Assembly (NCBI GenBank): GCA_964017235.1
Contig: OZ024938.1
Coordinates: 46,784,332-46,848,331, forward strand
Direction of reading: 5' to 3'
Length of the DNA stretch: 64,000 bases
Origin: Sabellastarte sp. h YS-2021
Taxonomy: Eukaryota > Annelida > Polychaeta > Sabellida > Sabellidae
Part shown: positions 1-12,120 of the stretch, one piece after another
How the letters are laid out: each line of letters starts with the position of its first letter
Position numbering within the stretch: position 1 is the first letter of the stretch
The notes under the pieces: model-generated
Told to the model about the DNA's origin: nothing
What the model saw: the letters and a program-made list of their open reading frames with translations, nothing else
The model's database searches: none
Made by a program: the position numbers and the translations under genes

Positions 1-192
1 ACTGGTTGATATCAATCTGTTCCCAGTATATGGCTGATGTATTGTCTATGCTTAGATCCATAATGCTATGTAGAGTTCTGTTTGGCGACGAATGGACATC
101 AATGCCATCATCCTCTGTTGCTGCCAGGGCACTATTAAATTTGTTGTATGTCCTTGATGTGCTTCCTTTTTTGGCTGGAACTTTATCAGGTC
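1..192 (-). CDS. Possible internal exon, truncated by window edge
   Basis: The minus strand is open from about 192 to the window edge. It reads a normal-complexity hydrophilic peptide that includes RPDKVPAKKGSTSRTYNKFN near its start and SIDNTSAIYWEQIDINQ at the edge. Possible acceptors on the minus strand are the AG just before 192, or AGs near 221 and 231 after an A/T-rich tract. The AG near 231 would give phase 0, which fits the last exon of the kinase-like gene at 15,051-15,109, but a 15-kb intron would lie between. No domain is recognised. The plus-strand frame through the same bases is also open but reads as hydrophobic low-quality sequence. I infer an exon from composition and openness only. 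Confidence 0.4.
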
Positions 193-731
193 TTATCAAT
201 GGTAATATAAATAAATAAACTGTGTGGAACTGCATGTTTTTTTTACAAATTTAAAAGAAGAAAAACTGTTATAGTTGATCTGTGTTCAGCTTTAAATACA
301 GAAATATGTAAGTTGACACGGATACCTTATTTGGCTAAAGTTGCTATCCAATTAAAGTTACTGTGAGTTGATTGAATTAACTTTGATATTGGTATCCACA
401 TTCATCTAACAAACTGTAACTTGAGTAAACCAGGCAGCCTTCTGTAAGAGTCTTAAATCACTGCAGTCCACACATTTGAAATGACAATTGATAATACTCT
501 GTGTTTCAATAAGTTGAAATTCTAAACCTATAAATTTCTATGTGGACAGCAAATTGAAACAAATATGCGTGTTATAACCATTCTCCATAGAACTTTAAAA
601 TCATGGTTTTGATCATGATCTTTCCTAGTTACACACATAGACTGTACATTATAAATAAGATCTGTATTGCCGGTTACGCAAAAGAGATTTTGGTCTGACT
701 GTTTGTATGTGATCTTACACTTGGCTCTTAT
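193..731. other. A/T-rich non-coding stretch
   Basis: No open frame with protein-like composition, no repeat with recognisable ends and no RNA gene is visible. It is probably intron or intergenic DNA next to the exon-like frame at the left edge. Confidence 0.5.
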
Positions 732-957
732 GGCCATGGTGGCTCAGTGGCAATATACTCGCTTTGCACCACTGTGGTATGTGGTTCAAACCCTGGGCCC
801 TATGTGCAAAAGTTGGTAGCTTTTTTACCAATGATCATCAGTTTACAGTACAGAACCTTGTCCAACTCTATATACTGCTTTTCTCTGCCCATAAAACCAG
901 CTGTTATTATATGATCTATACAGTGTTAAAAGTGACTTAAAAACCCAAATAAAAAAT
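732..957 (+). repeat. Degraded tRNA-derived SINE (family 1)
   Basis: The head resembles an A box (ggtggctcagtggc) followed by a B-box-like tggttcaaaccc. Then comes the family body (cagtttacagtacagaacc) and the tail, where ctatacagtgtt precedes cccaaataaaa. It is clearly the same family as the copy at 1,033 but much more diverged, so it is an old insertion only about 75 bp away. Confidence 0.75.
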
Positions 958-1032
958 AATTAGACAAAGCTAGTTCTTGGCTCAGCACTGGTTTAGAATT
1001 AATTTTTTTTTTGTTCCTTCAATCTTTATTTA

Positions 1033-1267
1033 GGGCCCACGGTAGCAGAGTGGTAACACTCTCGCCTCCCACCTCTGAGGCCGGGGTTCGATTCCCGGCA
1101 CGGCCTCAAGTGGGAAAGCTGGTAGTTGCTTGCCGTTGATCGGCAGTTTACAGTACAGAACCCTAACAAACTGTATGTACTGGTTTCCTCTGCCCTTCCA
1201 ACTACCCATCGTGATATGACCTGTACAGTGTTGAAAGCGACGTAAAACCCCAAATAAACAAAATCAG
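1033..1267 (+). repeat. tRNA-derived SINE (family 1), near-complete, with target duplication
   Basis: The A box region is gcagagtggtaacactc and the B box is ggttcgattcc. A conserved body of about 110 bp follows, then the tail ttgaaagcgacgtaaaac and cccaaataaacaaa. A 10-bp direct repeat tctttattta flanks it (1023-1032 and 1268-1277), the expected mark of LINE-mediated insertion. Short frames on either strand here are SINE sequence, not genes. Related copies lie at 34.7, 40.8, 51.0, 53.0, 54.1, 62.7 and 62.9 kb. Confidence 0.9.
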
Positions 1268-1439
1268 TCTTTATTTACCTTTTTTCTCACAATGTGCAGA
1301 AGTTTGTAAGGGCGAAGGCAGAAACCCTCCATCAGACTTTTTACAAGTGCTGTTACATACCTATGCATTATACAAAATATACAATATGAGAAATATTTTC
1401 TTGATTAATACAAAGACCTAGTTATTAAACTCAGAATTA

Positions 1440-3330
1440 CTTTTCTTCAGTTTTCTTTCTTTTACAAAATTTATTTTACTTTATCCACTGAAAATCGGCT
1501 CCCATCTATTCCATATTTTATTAAAGCTAATTCAGTGCCATTGATGCAGTTTAACATTTGCTGTTCAATATAAATTTCTCGTGAGAGAGTACCATTTCTA
1601 TGTTGAGATTTTTTCTTTTATAGCAGCATCAAACATGCATTTTTTGGTTACTAGTAACATTGTGTTAACAGGGATTTGATTATGATCAGTTAAATTCTGA
1701 CCAAATATAATATTGAATACAGAGAAAGAAACAGTTAATCCTATTCCATTTTTTATACATTTTCAATGGCAACCCATAGTTACTTGACTGTAGGACATGT
1801 GACAAACATATGAAGTATTGTTTCATGTTCATTTTCACATCTTCTGCAAGTTGCATCTTCAATTTTATGTATCTTAACCAGGTATGACAGTGTCCCTTAT
1901 ATTCTGTATATTATTCACATTTGGAACCATATGTACTCATTGTTCTCTAAGGATTTATGGCACACCTAAAATATCTGTTTCCACATTTCATCGTTAATCA
2001 TTATGTTGAGATTTTTCCCGTGTAGCTTTGTTGATAGATGATATTGCTGCGTATTAAGTGCTAGATTGTAAAAATGTTTTTTTCATAATTACCAATTTTA
2101 GACATTTTTATAAACCCTTTCATCGTCCTACTTAACCTTAAAAAATTCAGAAAATTAACTGAATCCAATTTATAATGATCTTTAGTTCATTTCTTTCTAG
2201 GATATTTCCCTCTGTCTCTAGTACATCAGATATCATTACTATTCTCTTTTTATACCATACTGGAAAGTAAAGATATTTGTCAGCAAGCTCTTTTTGTACC
2301 AGATTGGACTAGAAGAAATTTGGAAATTTGATGAAACTGCTATTTTGTTATTTAATGTTTCCCACAAACTAAAAGTGTCTAAACAAAATGAGTATCATGT
2401 TTTTCTCTTTAGTAGGCTACCATATTCTGGTCCGAAATTTGTTATTTGTTGAAGGTCTCCCGGTATGTTTGTGAAATAGTCTCTTTATCCAAGATATTTT
2501 GATGACATTACGGCATATTCAAGTTTTAACATTTAAAGCCCACCTTTATGATAATCCAATAATGCAACATATCTTGTTGTTGGATCATATAAACTTGAAG
2601 AATCTGGATTAAGTAGTGGGATACTAATTTGCATATCTGTGTTACATTATTTGGAAAATTTAATTCCATCACCTCTGGTAGATTGACAGAGAACTTTATT
2701 CCAAGTAAATTAAACCTTGCAATATTCCAATCAAAATTTCTAGGAATAAGCTTATCTGTTGAAAACTTTTTTCCCTATCCAGATAAATTTTTTTCTGTAT
2801 TAGTTTTAATACTGATAATGTACCAAAATGTTCAAAAGTTTATGAAACCTTCAGTGAAACCCATTAGAGATAGTGTCTTATATATAAAGCTCCAAGATAT
2901 AGAATCAAATGCTTTGTGGAAATCTAATATCATTAGCAGTCCTGGGATTTGGATTTTCTCTGTGTAGTGCATTAAATCATAAATAAATCGTGTCAATTCA
3001 CCTATAAATCTACCAGGTATGAAACCAGTTTGTTCGTTACTTATTAATTGGTCTAAATGGGGCTATATTCTTTTGGCTATAGATGTTGAGGCCAATTTAT
3101 ATATTAGACCCAGCACTGAAAGAGCCTGCCAATTACCCAATAGCTCTTTTGGTTTTTCTGGTTCGGGGAGACAGGTTATAATACATGACTTAGACTCAAA
3201 ATAAATATTGGGTGAATGCTGATCATTATTCTTTCTATATTTGAATCATTTGTAAGAAGTGGTCTTTAAAACCAAAAATATTAACAGGATGCTGAGTCTT
3301 TTAAAGCACAGTTTAGCATTTATTCACTTG
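1440..3330 (-). pseudogene. Relic of L1/Tx1-like LINE ORF2 (RT to C-terminal zinc motif)
   Basis: Read on the minus strand, 3,200-2,890 gives RT motifs in order: a NW-x-ALSVLGLIYKLA stretch, EQTGFIPGRFIG, then HYTEKIQIPGLLM and KAFDSISW. Near 1,880-1,810 lies the LINE C-terminal motif C-x2-C-x7-H-x4-C within RRCENEHETILHMFVTC. Frame then runs through stretches such as INGTELALIKYGIDGSRFS to a stop near 1,460. Stops and frameshifts interrupt it throughout, so it is dead. The endonuclease and ORF1 are not seen; the 5' limit near 3.33 kb is approximate. The plus-strand frames at 2,629-3,204 are its reverse-strand shadow. Confidence 0.8.
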
Positions 3331-4350
3331 ACTTAACCTATGTAATTTGTCTGTTTTCTTGTTGAACAAGACTACCATTACATATTCAGAATTTGGGAAG
3401 AATGTAGTAGTATTTAAACAAATAAGTAATTTCCATTAGAGTAACACCAGGCCAGAAACTATGATCTTAAAAGCTCTGAAAATTATGACCAATCACAGCA
3501 ATGGTAAATAAAGTGTTTTGAATAGCTTGCTTAGAAAACTCTGACACGTATACTATAAGTAATATGGTAATGTACACGAAGGTAAAACCTACTTGGACCA
3601 AACTACATAATTGGGCAAACTATACACTGTCTCAAATCCAATGTTGCAGAATGTCAGTGATAAGTGTCAAGCAAATGTTGTTTTTGTTTAATTTTTCTTG
3701 TTCTTCCCCTTGCCCTCCTGAAGAGAGGTGGTAATTGTATTGTAACCACTTTCACTTGTTTGTCCATCAGTATAACTGAAAAACTATTCTTTGGCTCGAT
3801 GTCATATTTTCAGATAAGGTTAGGTCTGTTCATGACTTGGTTCTCCTCAAAGATCATTTCCATCTTAACCGAAATTATTTTTGGGATCATTAACTTTGGA
3901 GATTCTTGAACAACAGCTGCTCAAAATAAAAAAAAACAAAAGCTATTAACTGCAATGGCGTCTCGGGTTCTGACAAAAGGCTGGTCTACCCATGGCCAAG
4001 TTCTGCTTCAACATGATGTGGATTCACTAGAGACTCCATTATCTTTATATGAATTTTTCGTCAATATCTAGTCCAGGATTCCAAGGCAGGGATTGTCTCA
4101 GGGACTTCTTGTTTTAAGTAGTTTTCTGGCACTGTCTTCTATTTCCCCTTGGTAGTCTTCTTAGCAATTGATTTGTTTATTAAAAGTTTGATTTGTGGGT
4201 ACAATTTCTATTCAAAATATATTTAATAAAATCATAAAATGGTCAGGTTGGAGCTAGATGATTTCCACTTTTAACAGCATTGTGACACAATGCGCTAAAC
4301 TTATCTTCTCTCTCTTCTCCCTGTGTTGTTTGTGTTGTTCGATTGTTTCT
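3330..4350. other. Unassigned stretch with possible degraded coding block
   Basis: Mostly A/T-rich. Between about 3,650 and 4,170 both strands show longer than expected interrupted frames: minus, about 70 codons with stretches such as VVTIQLPPLFRRARGR; plus, a run from ATG near 3,957. Codon texture suggests an old transposon or exon remnant, but no family is recognised and no splice structure is convincing. Confidence 0.25.
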
Positions 4351-5665
4351 GAATTAGGGTTGCATGTGCTGCATTTTTTAAACATTAGGATGTTGGATAT
4401 CAGTCCGAGTTGTTACAGTCTGTGGAATGTCAGAGAAATTAGTTTGCAACATAACAATGATTTAACCTCGTATTTAACTTTTTGAAGGGCTTAAATATAA
4501 TTTCTATCTGGAAACCTGAGCCCAAAACTGAAACAAAATTCAAAAGTCTTCAATGAAAAATTTTCCAAAATACCTAATTTATGCCCATTATCACTTTGAC
4601 TACAATTGCCTTGGCCTTGTATGGTGTGCTGCAAAATTGCAGTAGCTAAAAATGCTAATCGTATATTTATATCTTCTATTGCTTCAAACAACTTCTGTCT
4701 CCACTATGCCAATTTTACTTTGGCATTATGAGGAAATATAAATCAATTATTTAAATATATAAAAGTATTATTAATTATACAAATATACTATGAGATCAAT
4801 ACATCACTTCAATGAATTTACACAACCTATTTGATACCTTAACTACAACTTAGGTAAGGACAATTTTGATAAGTTTACTTTCAGCCTGAGGTCACCCTAA
4901 CTTCGGGGTTCAAAACCAAACAAATGACATCATATATTATATGCTGGCCCCATAAAGGTTTGCAGAGAACCATGTCTACCAGCTGCAAGGTTGTAATGTT
5001 TCTTGTTGATAAAATATACACAAGTAGACATTTTTAAATGTAAAATGCCATATCAATGAGGAGTTGCATTTATTACAGAAAAAAATTGATCTTGATTGAT
5101 TAGCATTTTTAACCAATTGTCTTTGCCTTTTCTGTTAAGTAACATGAAATTTTAGTCATTATGCAAAGTGATTTGTCATTGTAAACAATGAATAAAACTT
5201 TAATTTTAGACGTCTTTAAAAACAACATTGGCTACACCATTCCATGTCAATTGTTATTTACACAAACTGATACTACAAAAACATTTGTGAAGTCTTAAAT
5301 GTATATTATTTGCAAAAGTTTATATACATAAGAAAGTGTTTTATTTGATTGTTCAAGTCCCAATTCTTCGTGTTACTTTTCTGCACAGTATGTAGTAGTG
5401 TTTGAAACCATTTGAAAATATATTGAAGTCACCATGATCCATAATTTTTTACCTTTCAATAAACACATGCCAAGTGGATAAGCACAGAAATCAATGACTG
5501 GATTATGAGAACTAACATTTTATATCTCTAGAGAAAAAAACAAAAATGTAAAATTTTGGCACCGGTGTTTTGAATTCCTCTACAATTACATGGCTCATAA
5601 AAATACGACAAATTACACTTTATCACTGCAGGATTAATGCTAGGTAAAATTTATGTAAAATACCT

Positions 5666-5686
5666 GGGGGGGGGGGGGGGGGGGGG
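5666..5686 (+). repeat. Poly-G run (21 G)
   Basis: Uninterrupted run of 21 G, followed by a G-rich tail (gaggtgggggtggtgatgg). It lies in the part of the left duplication that is missing from the right copy. The length is probably unreliable in sequencing. Confidence 0.9.
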
Positions 5687-7261
5687 ATTATGAGGTGGGG
5701 GTGGTGATGGAGCTGAAGTTAAACAAAGAAACAAATAAGTGCGTCCAGAAACATAACCATCCAATTGATATAATTAAAGGATCATTTGATAGTTCGCTTT
5801 TTCATTAAAAATCCTATTGGAATATTTGCTCTGATTATTATTCAATGTATATCTTTGCATGCTTTTAACGCATTTCTCTGAAAATAAATTCAATTTTAAT
5901 GAAACAGATACTTTTTCCATCTTTGACAAGTAACATTTTATTTAACCATTTTTTTCCAAATTATGTAATTTTAAGTGACCAATTTAACAATTTACACAAT
6001 CCTTTGAAGATTTATCTTTTGTTAGTTACTTTCTATTGTATTCAGTATTAATAAATTAATTTAAATGCCTTAAAGAATTAAATATCTGACAGGTGGTGTT
6101 AAGCTAGCAATGTTAAAGTGCAAAAATATTCAACAAACTTCTGCTGTAGTTTTTGCTACCATAAGCACATCTTATAAATGTATACTGCTGACTTTAGCTA
6201 CATGGACTTTGGTTTCTTTTCACCTACAAAAATCAAACAAACATTTCAAAAGCAGTTCTGGGGCCAGATGCTCAAAGTGTATCAATTATTATACTTGAAC
6301 CTTTTTCCTTAAATGTAAGACTCAGCTTTGCCATTTACCAATATTCCTGTTCTACTATCACAAATTTGCCACACTGTAGCCCCAATAATGGAGTCCTAAA
6401 TATCACCTTATTAGTTTGTATGACTTATCTCTTCTGTCCTAATCTCCATCTACATGCTTGTCCTATTTTTGAACAAGTTAAAAAATACTTTTGTGTAAGC
6501 ATTTCTGTTGTAATTATTCAAGACTCATATTTCCTGACGATAAGTTTCTTGCGATTTGCCTTTGTAGAACTATGAAGTTATGACTAATCGTGTGTACTCT
6601 TCCATTAAAATTGACCCGAGTGATCTTGTCACATGGCATAAGTCATAGGAGTCCATCAACTAAGGTAGTTATTGGGGTTGTTACTCTGACTTATCTTTAC
6701 GAATTCTATCAGTCAGATGTAGGTCATTTCTGCCATGAAACTCATCATTCCACTTGAAACTGATCTCATGTTTTACTAGTTTTCCCTCTTTTTACAACAG
6801 ACAAGTCTTCTTAGTGCCTGAAGTACAAATAGGTCTATGATAAGGTAAGGAAATTAATACAAAATTTAGGATTAACTTAGGATCTTAAGTTGGGCTAGCT
6901 CTAATCTTAAGATTGGCCCTGACCTCAAGTTTCCTTCAGCACATATATATAGCTGGTGTATAAATGATTCACAATAAGCAAAACATAGTTTTTGACTTAA
7001 ATTTTAGACTTTTAAGAAGGCGATGTCCTTCTGTGATATTATGAAAGAGAGTATATTTAAACAATTTGTACAATTTCAATTTACAGGTAAATTATTTGTT
7101 TGTATTTCTCATTATAGATAAATTATATTTTTGTATTTCTTATTATAACTTTATCACAAACTGAACCGAGTTTATATTAACATGTCAGAAAGGGAATCAT
7201 TCTTGTACTATTAAAATCATCACTATTTAAATTCTATGTGCCTCCATAAAAAAACAAAAGA

Positions 7262-7475
7262 GGCCATACTGGCCTCATGCTTCATACGTTTAGCATAATC
7301 ACTTGGCTCATACATCTGTGGCCATGGGTTTGAGTCCAGATCATGACAACATGTGGGGTGCACTCGGGGTATGTACTAATATGATACTAATATTTGCTTT
7401 TGAATGTGATGTTAATCATCAACTTTGTCCCTTCAAATGAAGAGGTAAATGGCAATATATAGCTCAAGTGCTGAA
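7262..7475 (+). repeat. SINE-like element, second type
   Basis: A B-box-like gggtttgagtccag lies near 7,327-7,340 after an A-box-like head. The tail gatgttaatcatcaactttg is shared with 17,710-17,740 in the other duplicate copy. It is old and boundaries are approximate. Confidence 0.45.
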
Positions 7476-7669
7476 ATCTCAGCAATAAACAATACAGAGT
7501 TTTTACAAATGTATAAATTAACATTTTTTAGTCAAAACAATGGTTAAGTCAACCTTACATTTTTGTCTATCCTGTTCAAAGGTTTGTTTAAGTTAAAGTT
7601 ATAACACACAGTTTATTAGCATCAATACCAATATAGCAAATATTTGAGGCAATTATACAGGTTTATAAT

Positions 7670-10600
7670 GATATTTTTCCATACTGACCATTTTCTCCCA
7701 AAATAAATGCTTTTATTATTTAGCTTTGATAGCATCTCTTGTTCAGCATATTTTTTCTTAATTAAATTTTGGAGGTGATAAATATTTAGTTGGTCTTAAA
7801 TATTTAGTTTGGTCTTGTTCTATAAAGCCTAAGATTTTATTAATTTTGTTTAGATATATTCTGATATTTATACTTGACTGGATCCAAAAAAAGAAAGATT
7901 TTCACACAGACTGATTGATTTTTGTACATTCAGATAATAAATGGGTAATTGTTTCAGAGTGTTCACCACACAGTCTACAATTGTCTGTATTACGAACGCC
8001 AAGGATTCTATGTAAAATACGGTATTTAAACCATATATACTCATTATATTCTATTGAATAGAAGCAAAGTTTATACACAGTCTTCCAAGGGATATAACTA
8101 CATTCTAGAGATAAATTTAAATTCCACTTTAATTCATTTTTTGATGTCGCAATATGACTTTGTTGAACTACCTGGTAGATATTTTTACTACCAGCATCAG
8201 AACCTAGCAGAACTTTAATATACAGTGGTATGTATGGTCTTTGAAACTAAGAGTCAGTGCCAATACAATTTTTTCCATGAATTTTTTGACAAGGCCACTT
8301 ACAATAAAATAGTTCAAGTAATTTACTTTAAATTTAATTGAGCTTTTACTTCCTCTAATGTCAGAATTAGACAGTCAGAGTTTATAATGTCCCCAATAAC
8401 ATGTATCCCATTGTGAAACCAATCTGCAAAATATTTTTTTTCAGTTCCTACAGGTTTATTCAACCAGATACTTGAGCTTAAGAGGTCATAATTTGTTTTA
8501 AACTTTACTTGGTGACAAAAATTGTTATAGTATGTAAATACTATTTTCCAAAATTGGTTCAGTTTTGCTAACTTTGATAAACACCATTGGCTTCCGAAAG
8601 AAGAAAAATAAGAAAGATTAATATTATTTAACAGCAGGTCAAGCCAACTCTTTTTATTTCCAATAAATATTTGCTTTAACCACCTCAGTTTTATAGACTT
8701 TTCAAATTTGTGTATATTTATCATTTTAAGACCCCCATTCAACTGGGTGGTACAAATTCTGTCCCTGCTAATTTTGTCTGGCTTTCCATCCCGCATAAAG
8801 TTAAACAACAATTTATTTATTTTGACTAATATTTCTACAGGGGTCGGTAGTGCCATAAAGAAATTGGTAAATATAGAAAGGATTAGTGTTTTTATAACTA
8901 TAATTTTCCCAATAGGTGTTAAATGTCTAAATTTCCAGGTATTTATAGTTTTCTTGGCCTTTGCTAAAGTATTTAGATAGTTCAAACTTGGTAGCTTTGT
9001 CAGGTCACTTGAGAAATGTATCCCTAGTAGATTAAACTGTGTATCTACCCAACATAATTTATGCGATACTTTTAGCATTCTTTTTGAAGTTACCTCACTT
9101 CCAATCCAAATTAGCTTGGTCTTTTCACTATTGATTTTGAGCCCTGAAATCTCACCAATTATCTCTAAAATGTTCAGTGCTGCTTGCAAAGACTATGGAC
9201 TGCCATCTAAAATAATGCTAGTGTCATCTACAAATTGTGTGAGCTTTAAACATGGGGTTACCAATTCCAATCCTCAAATATCTGGAGATCTTTTAATAAG
9301 ACAACATAAAACTTCTGCTATGAGCAAAAACAAATATGGAGCAATTTGGTCACCCTGTCTGCAACCATGCTCAACACGAATAGGGGCGTACAAAAAAACC
9401 ACATTGGGTTACATATGCCATAATATCGGTATTGAACAATGTTATCCATTTAAGAAAGTTGTCGTCAAAACCATATGCTTCTAGTACATTGTACAAGAAT
9501 TTCCAGGATACCGAGTTAAAAGCTTTCTCAAAGTCTATTTGCATGAGTAGCCCAGGGGTATTGTATTTCTCAGTGTAAAACATTAAATCATATATTAATC
9601 TTGTGCAGTCACCAATACACCTGCCAGGTAGAAACCAGATTGATGTTCACTGATATTATTCAAAAATGGTTTTATTCTTTCTGTAATAGCTGAAGATGCT
9701 AATTTAAAAATGACACTAAGAAGTGATATTGGTCTCCAATTTTTAATAAGCTTACGGTCCTTATTGATTTTAGGTATGCAGGTAATAATATCTGGGCTCA
9801 TAGAAGTACTTAAAATTCCCTTGAAATAACAGCTGTTTATGGCATTGGCAATAACAAATTTAATTTTCCCCAGAATACTTTCACAAAATAAGCTGAGATG
9901 CCATCTATGCCAGGTGATTTATTATTAAGGACAGCATCCAGCTCTGTAGCAGATATTTAGTGTCCCAACTGAACTTTGGGAATGCATTTTAAGTTTGCAT
10001 GGGCAATCTCTCCTTTTGATTATAGTTTTTAATATTGCAATCTCTTGATTTGAACAGATTGTGGTTAAAATTTTGGACCTCTTTTAGAATAGTTTTTTGG
10101 TCAGATATTACCACACCAAATTTGTCTTGAACTTTTTTCATTGTTTTTTTTTCAGTATAATATTTTTTTCAACTTACAGAAAAAAGAGACAAAATTACTT
10201 ATAGACACTTTTATTTCAAGTTGCATTTTTATCTCCCGCTGGCCCAAGTTAGGAGATTAGGAAATGTCTTCTATGCATGTGTGCATTTGTAATTTCTTGA
10301 ATGATCAGACCGGTAACTCGGTTTAATATTACATGAATCAATCATATCTATCATTGTATGTGAAGTGAGAAAATAATCAAGCCTAGCTTGCTTTAACGGA
10401 TTTTTTTTTCTCCGTGAGAAATGTTTAACATTATTATTCAGATAGCGAAATGAATCAGTTAAATTCAAGTCATTCATCATTTGAATAACCTTTGATCTTG
10501 CTCTTGGGTTATTAATGTTTGTATAATTATGACAGTCAATAGAATGGTTAAGGACCAGGTTAAAATCACCACATATCATCAGATAGTCAGCAGTTTTATT

Positions 10601-11013
10601 CTGTGATAACTGCAAAATATTCTCAAAGAAGTTTGGACTATCTCTGTTTGGAGCATAGATATTAAGTTTAAAAGTGCCAAAGTTAATCAAGAGCTGAAGT
10701 ATATTTCCGTCTTCATCCTTGAAAGTATCTAACATGTCATATTCAAAATTATTATTAATGAGGGTTATTACACCACAAGAGTTTGTTTTGCAACCATTTA
10801 GATAGCAATCAGGCCAAATTTGCCTGATAGAGGAAATATCGCTTTCTAATAGGTATCTTGCAGGCACACAACAGATGCTTTAGTATTCTTAAGGTAACTC
10901 AATACATCAATTCTTTTATCATAACTTCGAAGCCCCTGACAATTTGCAGATAACACAGTGATTTTGTCTGGCAATAGTGTTTTTGATTTATTATTCATAA
11001 GCACTGAGTCCAT
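7670..11013 (-). pseudogene. L1/Tx1-like LINE ORF2, nearly full length but broken
   Basis: On the minus strand a start at 11,013 leads into an APE-type endonuclease: ANCQGLRSYDKRIDVLSYLK, then after a frameshift near 10,865 GVITLINNN, YAPNRDSP, CGDFNLVLN, ARLDYFL and a final SDHS. A linker NNKSPGIDGIS lies near 9.9 kb. RT motifs follow: IPKINKDRKLIKNWRPISLL, IDFEKAFNSVSW, a GQGDQIAPYLFLL stretch and catalytic FVDD near 9,230. The thumb/C-terminal part (288 codons) runs 9,189-8,323. The C-terminal zinc motif CRLCGEHSETITHLLSEC is near 7,940-7,990. Several stops (for example around 9,205 and 9,285) and frameshifts make it inactive. It is the same clade as the relic at 1.44-3.33 kb but better preserved. 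Confidence 0.88.
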
Positions 11014-11235
11014 AATAATTAAGAAATCTTTGAACAGAAATGACTCTAGTAAAGCTCAAGGAAGTTAAGATTTGCATTACTGATATTTCTGCTACTGAAC
11101 ACCTCACTACATAAAAGAAACAGGAAAATAAGCTTTTAATAGTGTTGTAAATGCAACAAAAGAAGAGTGTATCCAAAACCATTGTTGACATTTCCAAATA
11201 TTTCACAACATAAAAGTATACACAAATGATTAACC

Positions 11236-12120
11236 TATTGTAATTCTAATTCTAATTAGACTGTTATAGCGCTTAATCTCCCCAAACAAGAGGACTCTAA
11301 GGCAAGACAAAACAAAAAGCAGCCAACAAAATTTCTGTATCCAGGGACATAAGAGGGGTCAAGCACCACGGTCTACACCAGGGGAATGATCCAGACTAAG
11401 GTGGGTATGCTTTGATGTACAGGTAGGTCTTAGGCTGCTTTCTGAAGGAGGCCAGGGAGGGAGAGGCACGAATCTTATCAGGAAGAGCATTCCACACAGT
11501 GGGAGAATCAAAAGCAAAAACTATTACCAAACTGTTTGACAGATTTATTAACAGAAGGGCAAAACCTTGACTGTGAAAATTACCACCACTTTGACTGTGC
11601 CTGCTACTATAAGAACTGCTGTAGGAAGAAAGATATGGAGCAAAATACCTGGGAAAACCTGTGTGAAGATACTTATAAACAAGTGTGGTTGTCTTGAACA
11701 ATGTACGCTATTCAACAGGAAGCCAATGCAGTTTCTTTAGCACAGGAGTTATACTGGTGTATTGACTGGTGTTTGATACAATTCTGGCTGCACTATTTTG
11801 GATGCACTGTAATTTGCGTAGATTGAACTTGGAGAGGCTCCTGAAAAGTGAGTTGCAGTAATCCAAATGACTACTAACCAGAGCATTAGCCACAAGCACA
11901 GAAACATCAAGAGTAAGAAACCGCCTGACATGTCTGAAATCACGGAGTTTAACAAAACAACTTTTGCAGACATTCTGAACATGCTTGGACAAAGAAAAGT
12001 CTAAATCGAACCACACACCCAGATTTTTTACTGAATCAGCAGGGCAGAGTGAATTGCCCAAGAAATCAATTGGAAAGCATGCTTTCAACTTGTCCCTCTG
12101 TCTCTATAAATTTACCAAAT
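11236..12120 (-). pseudogene. 3' fragment of CR1/L2-like (Jockey superfamily) LINE
   Basis: Two consecutive minus frames, 12,088-11,708 and 11,701-11,396, are in the same register and separated by one UAG. They read the C-terminal RT region typical of CR1/L2/Jockey-type LINEs: VKNLGVWFDLDFSLSKHVQN, SSHLDYCNSLF, LRKLQCIQNSAARIV, LHWLPVE, then VYKYLH and PTVWNALPDKIR ending in ASFRKQPKTYL. A 3' UTR follows with gggagattaagcgctataa and a short (ATTCTA) tail at 11,240-11,260. It is 5' truncated, as usual for LINEs, with only one in-frame stop, so younger than the neighbouring L1/Tx1 relics. Confidence 0.85.

Larger units (their letters stand above)
4352..7475 (+). repeat. Left copy of a large diverged direct duplication
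   Basis: The order of sequence landmarks here is repeated at 15,475-17,790 in the same orientation: ggttgcatgtgctgca at the start, then gaaatataaatcaatta, tttacacaacctattt, aggtaaggacaattttgat, cttctgcacagtatgtag, gaattctatcagtcaga, and atgttaatcatcaactttgtc near the end. Similarity looks like roughly 70-80 percent by eye, with indels. This copy has about 450 bp extra at 5,440-5,880 (holding a G21 run) and about 430 bp extra near 6,960-7,380. No gene is recognised inside; it may be an uncharacterised repeat or a segmental duplication. Confidence 0.8.

Noticed and set aside
1045-1106. tRNA-like A and B boxes in SINE heads
   Set aside because: No complete cloverleaf or acceptor stem is visible, and the 3' body continues as SINE; not counted as functional tRNA genes.
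1026-1253. Minus frame that looks like a 75-residue protein, also at 34.8, 51.0, 54.1 and 63.0 kb
   Set aside because: It is the reverse strand of the family-1 SINE; its recurrence is due to the repeat, not a gene family.
2629-3204. Plus-strand frames of 112 and 61 codons
   Set aside because: They are antisense to the LINE RT motifs read on the minus strand.
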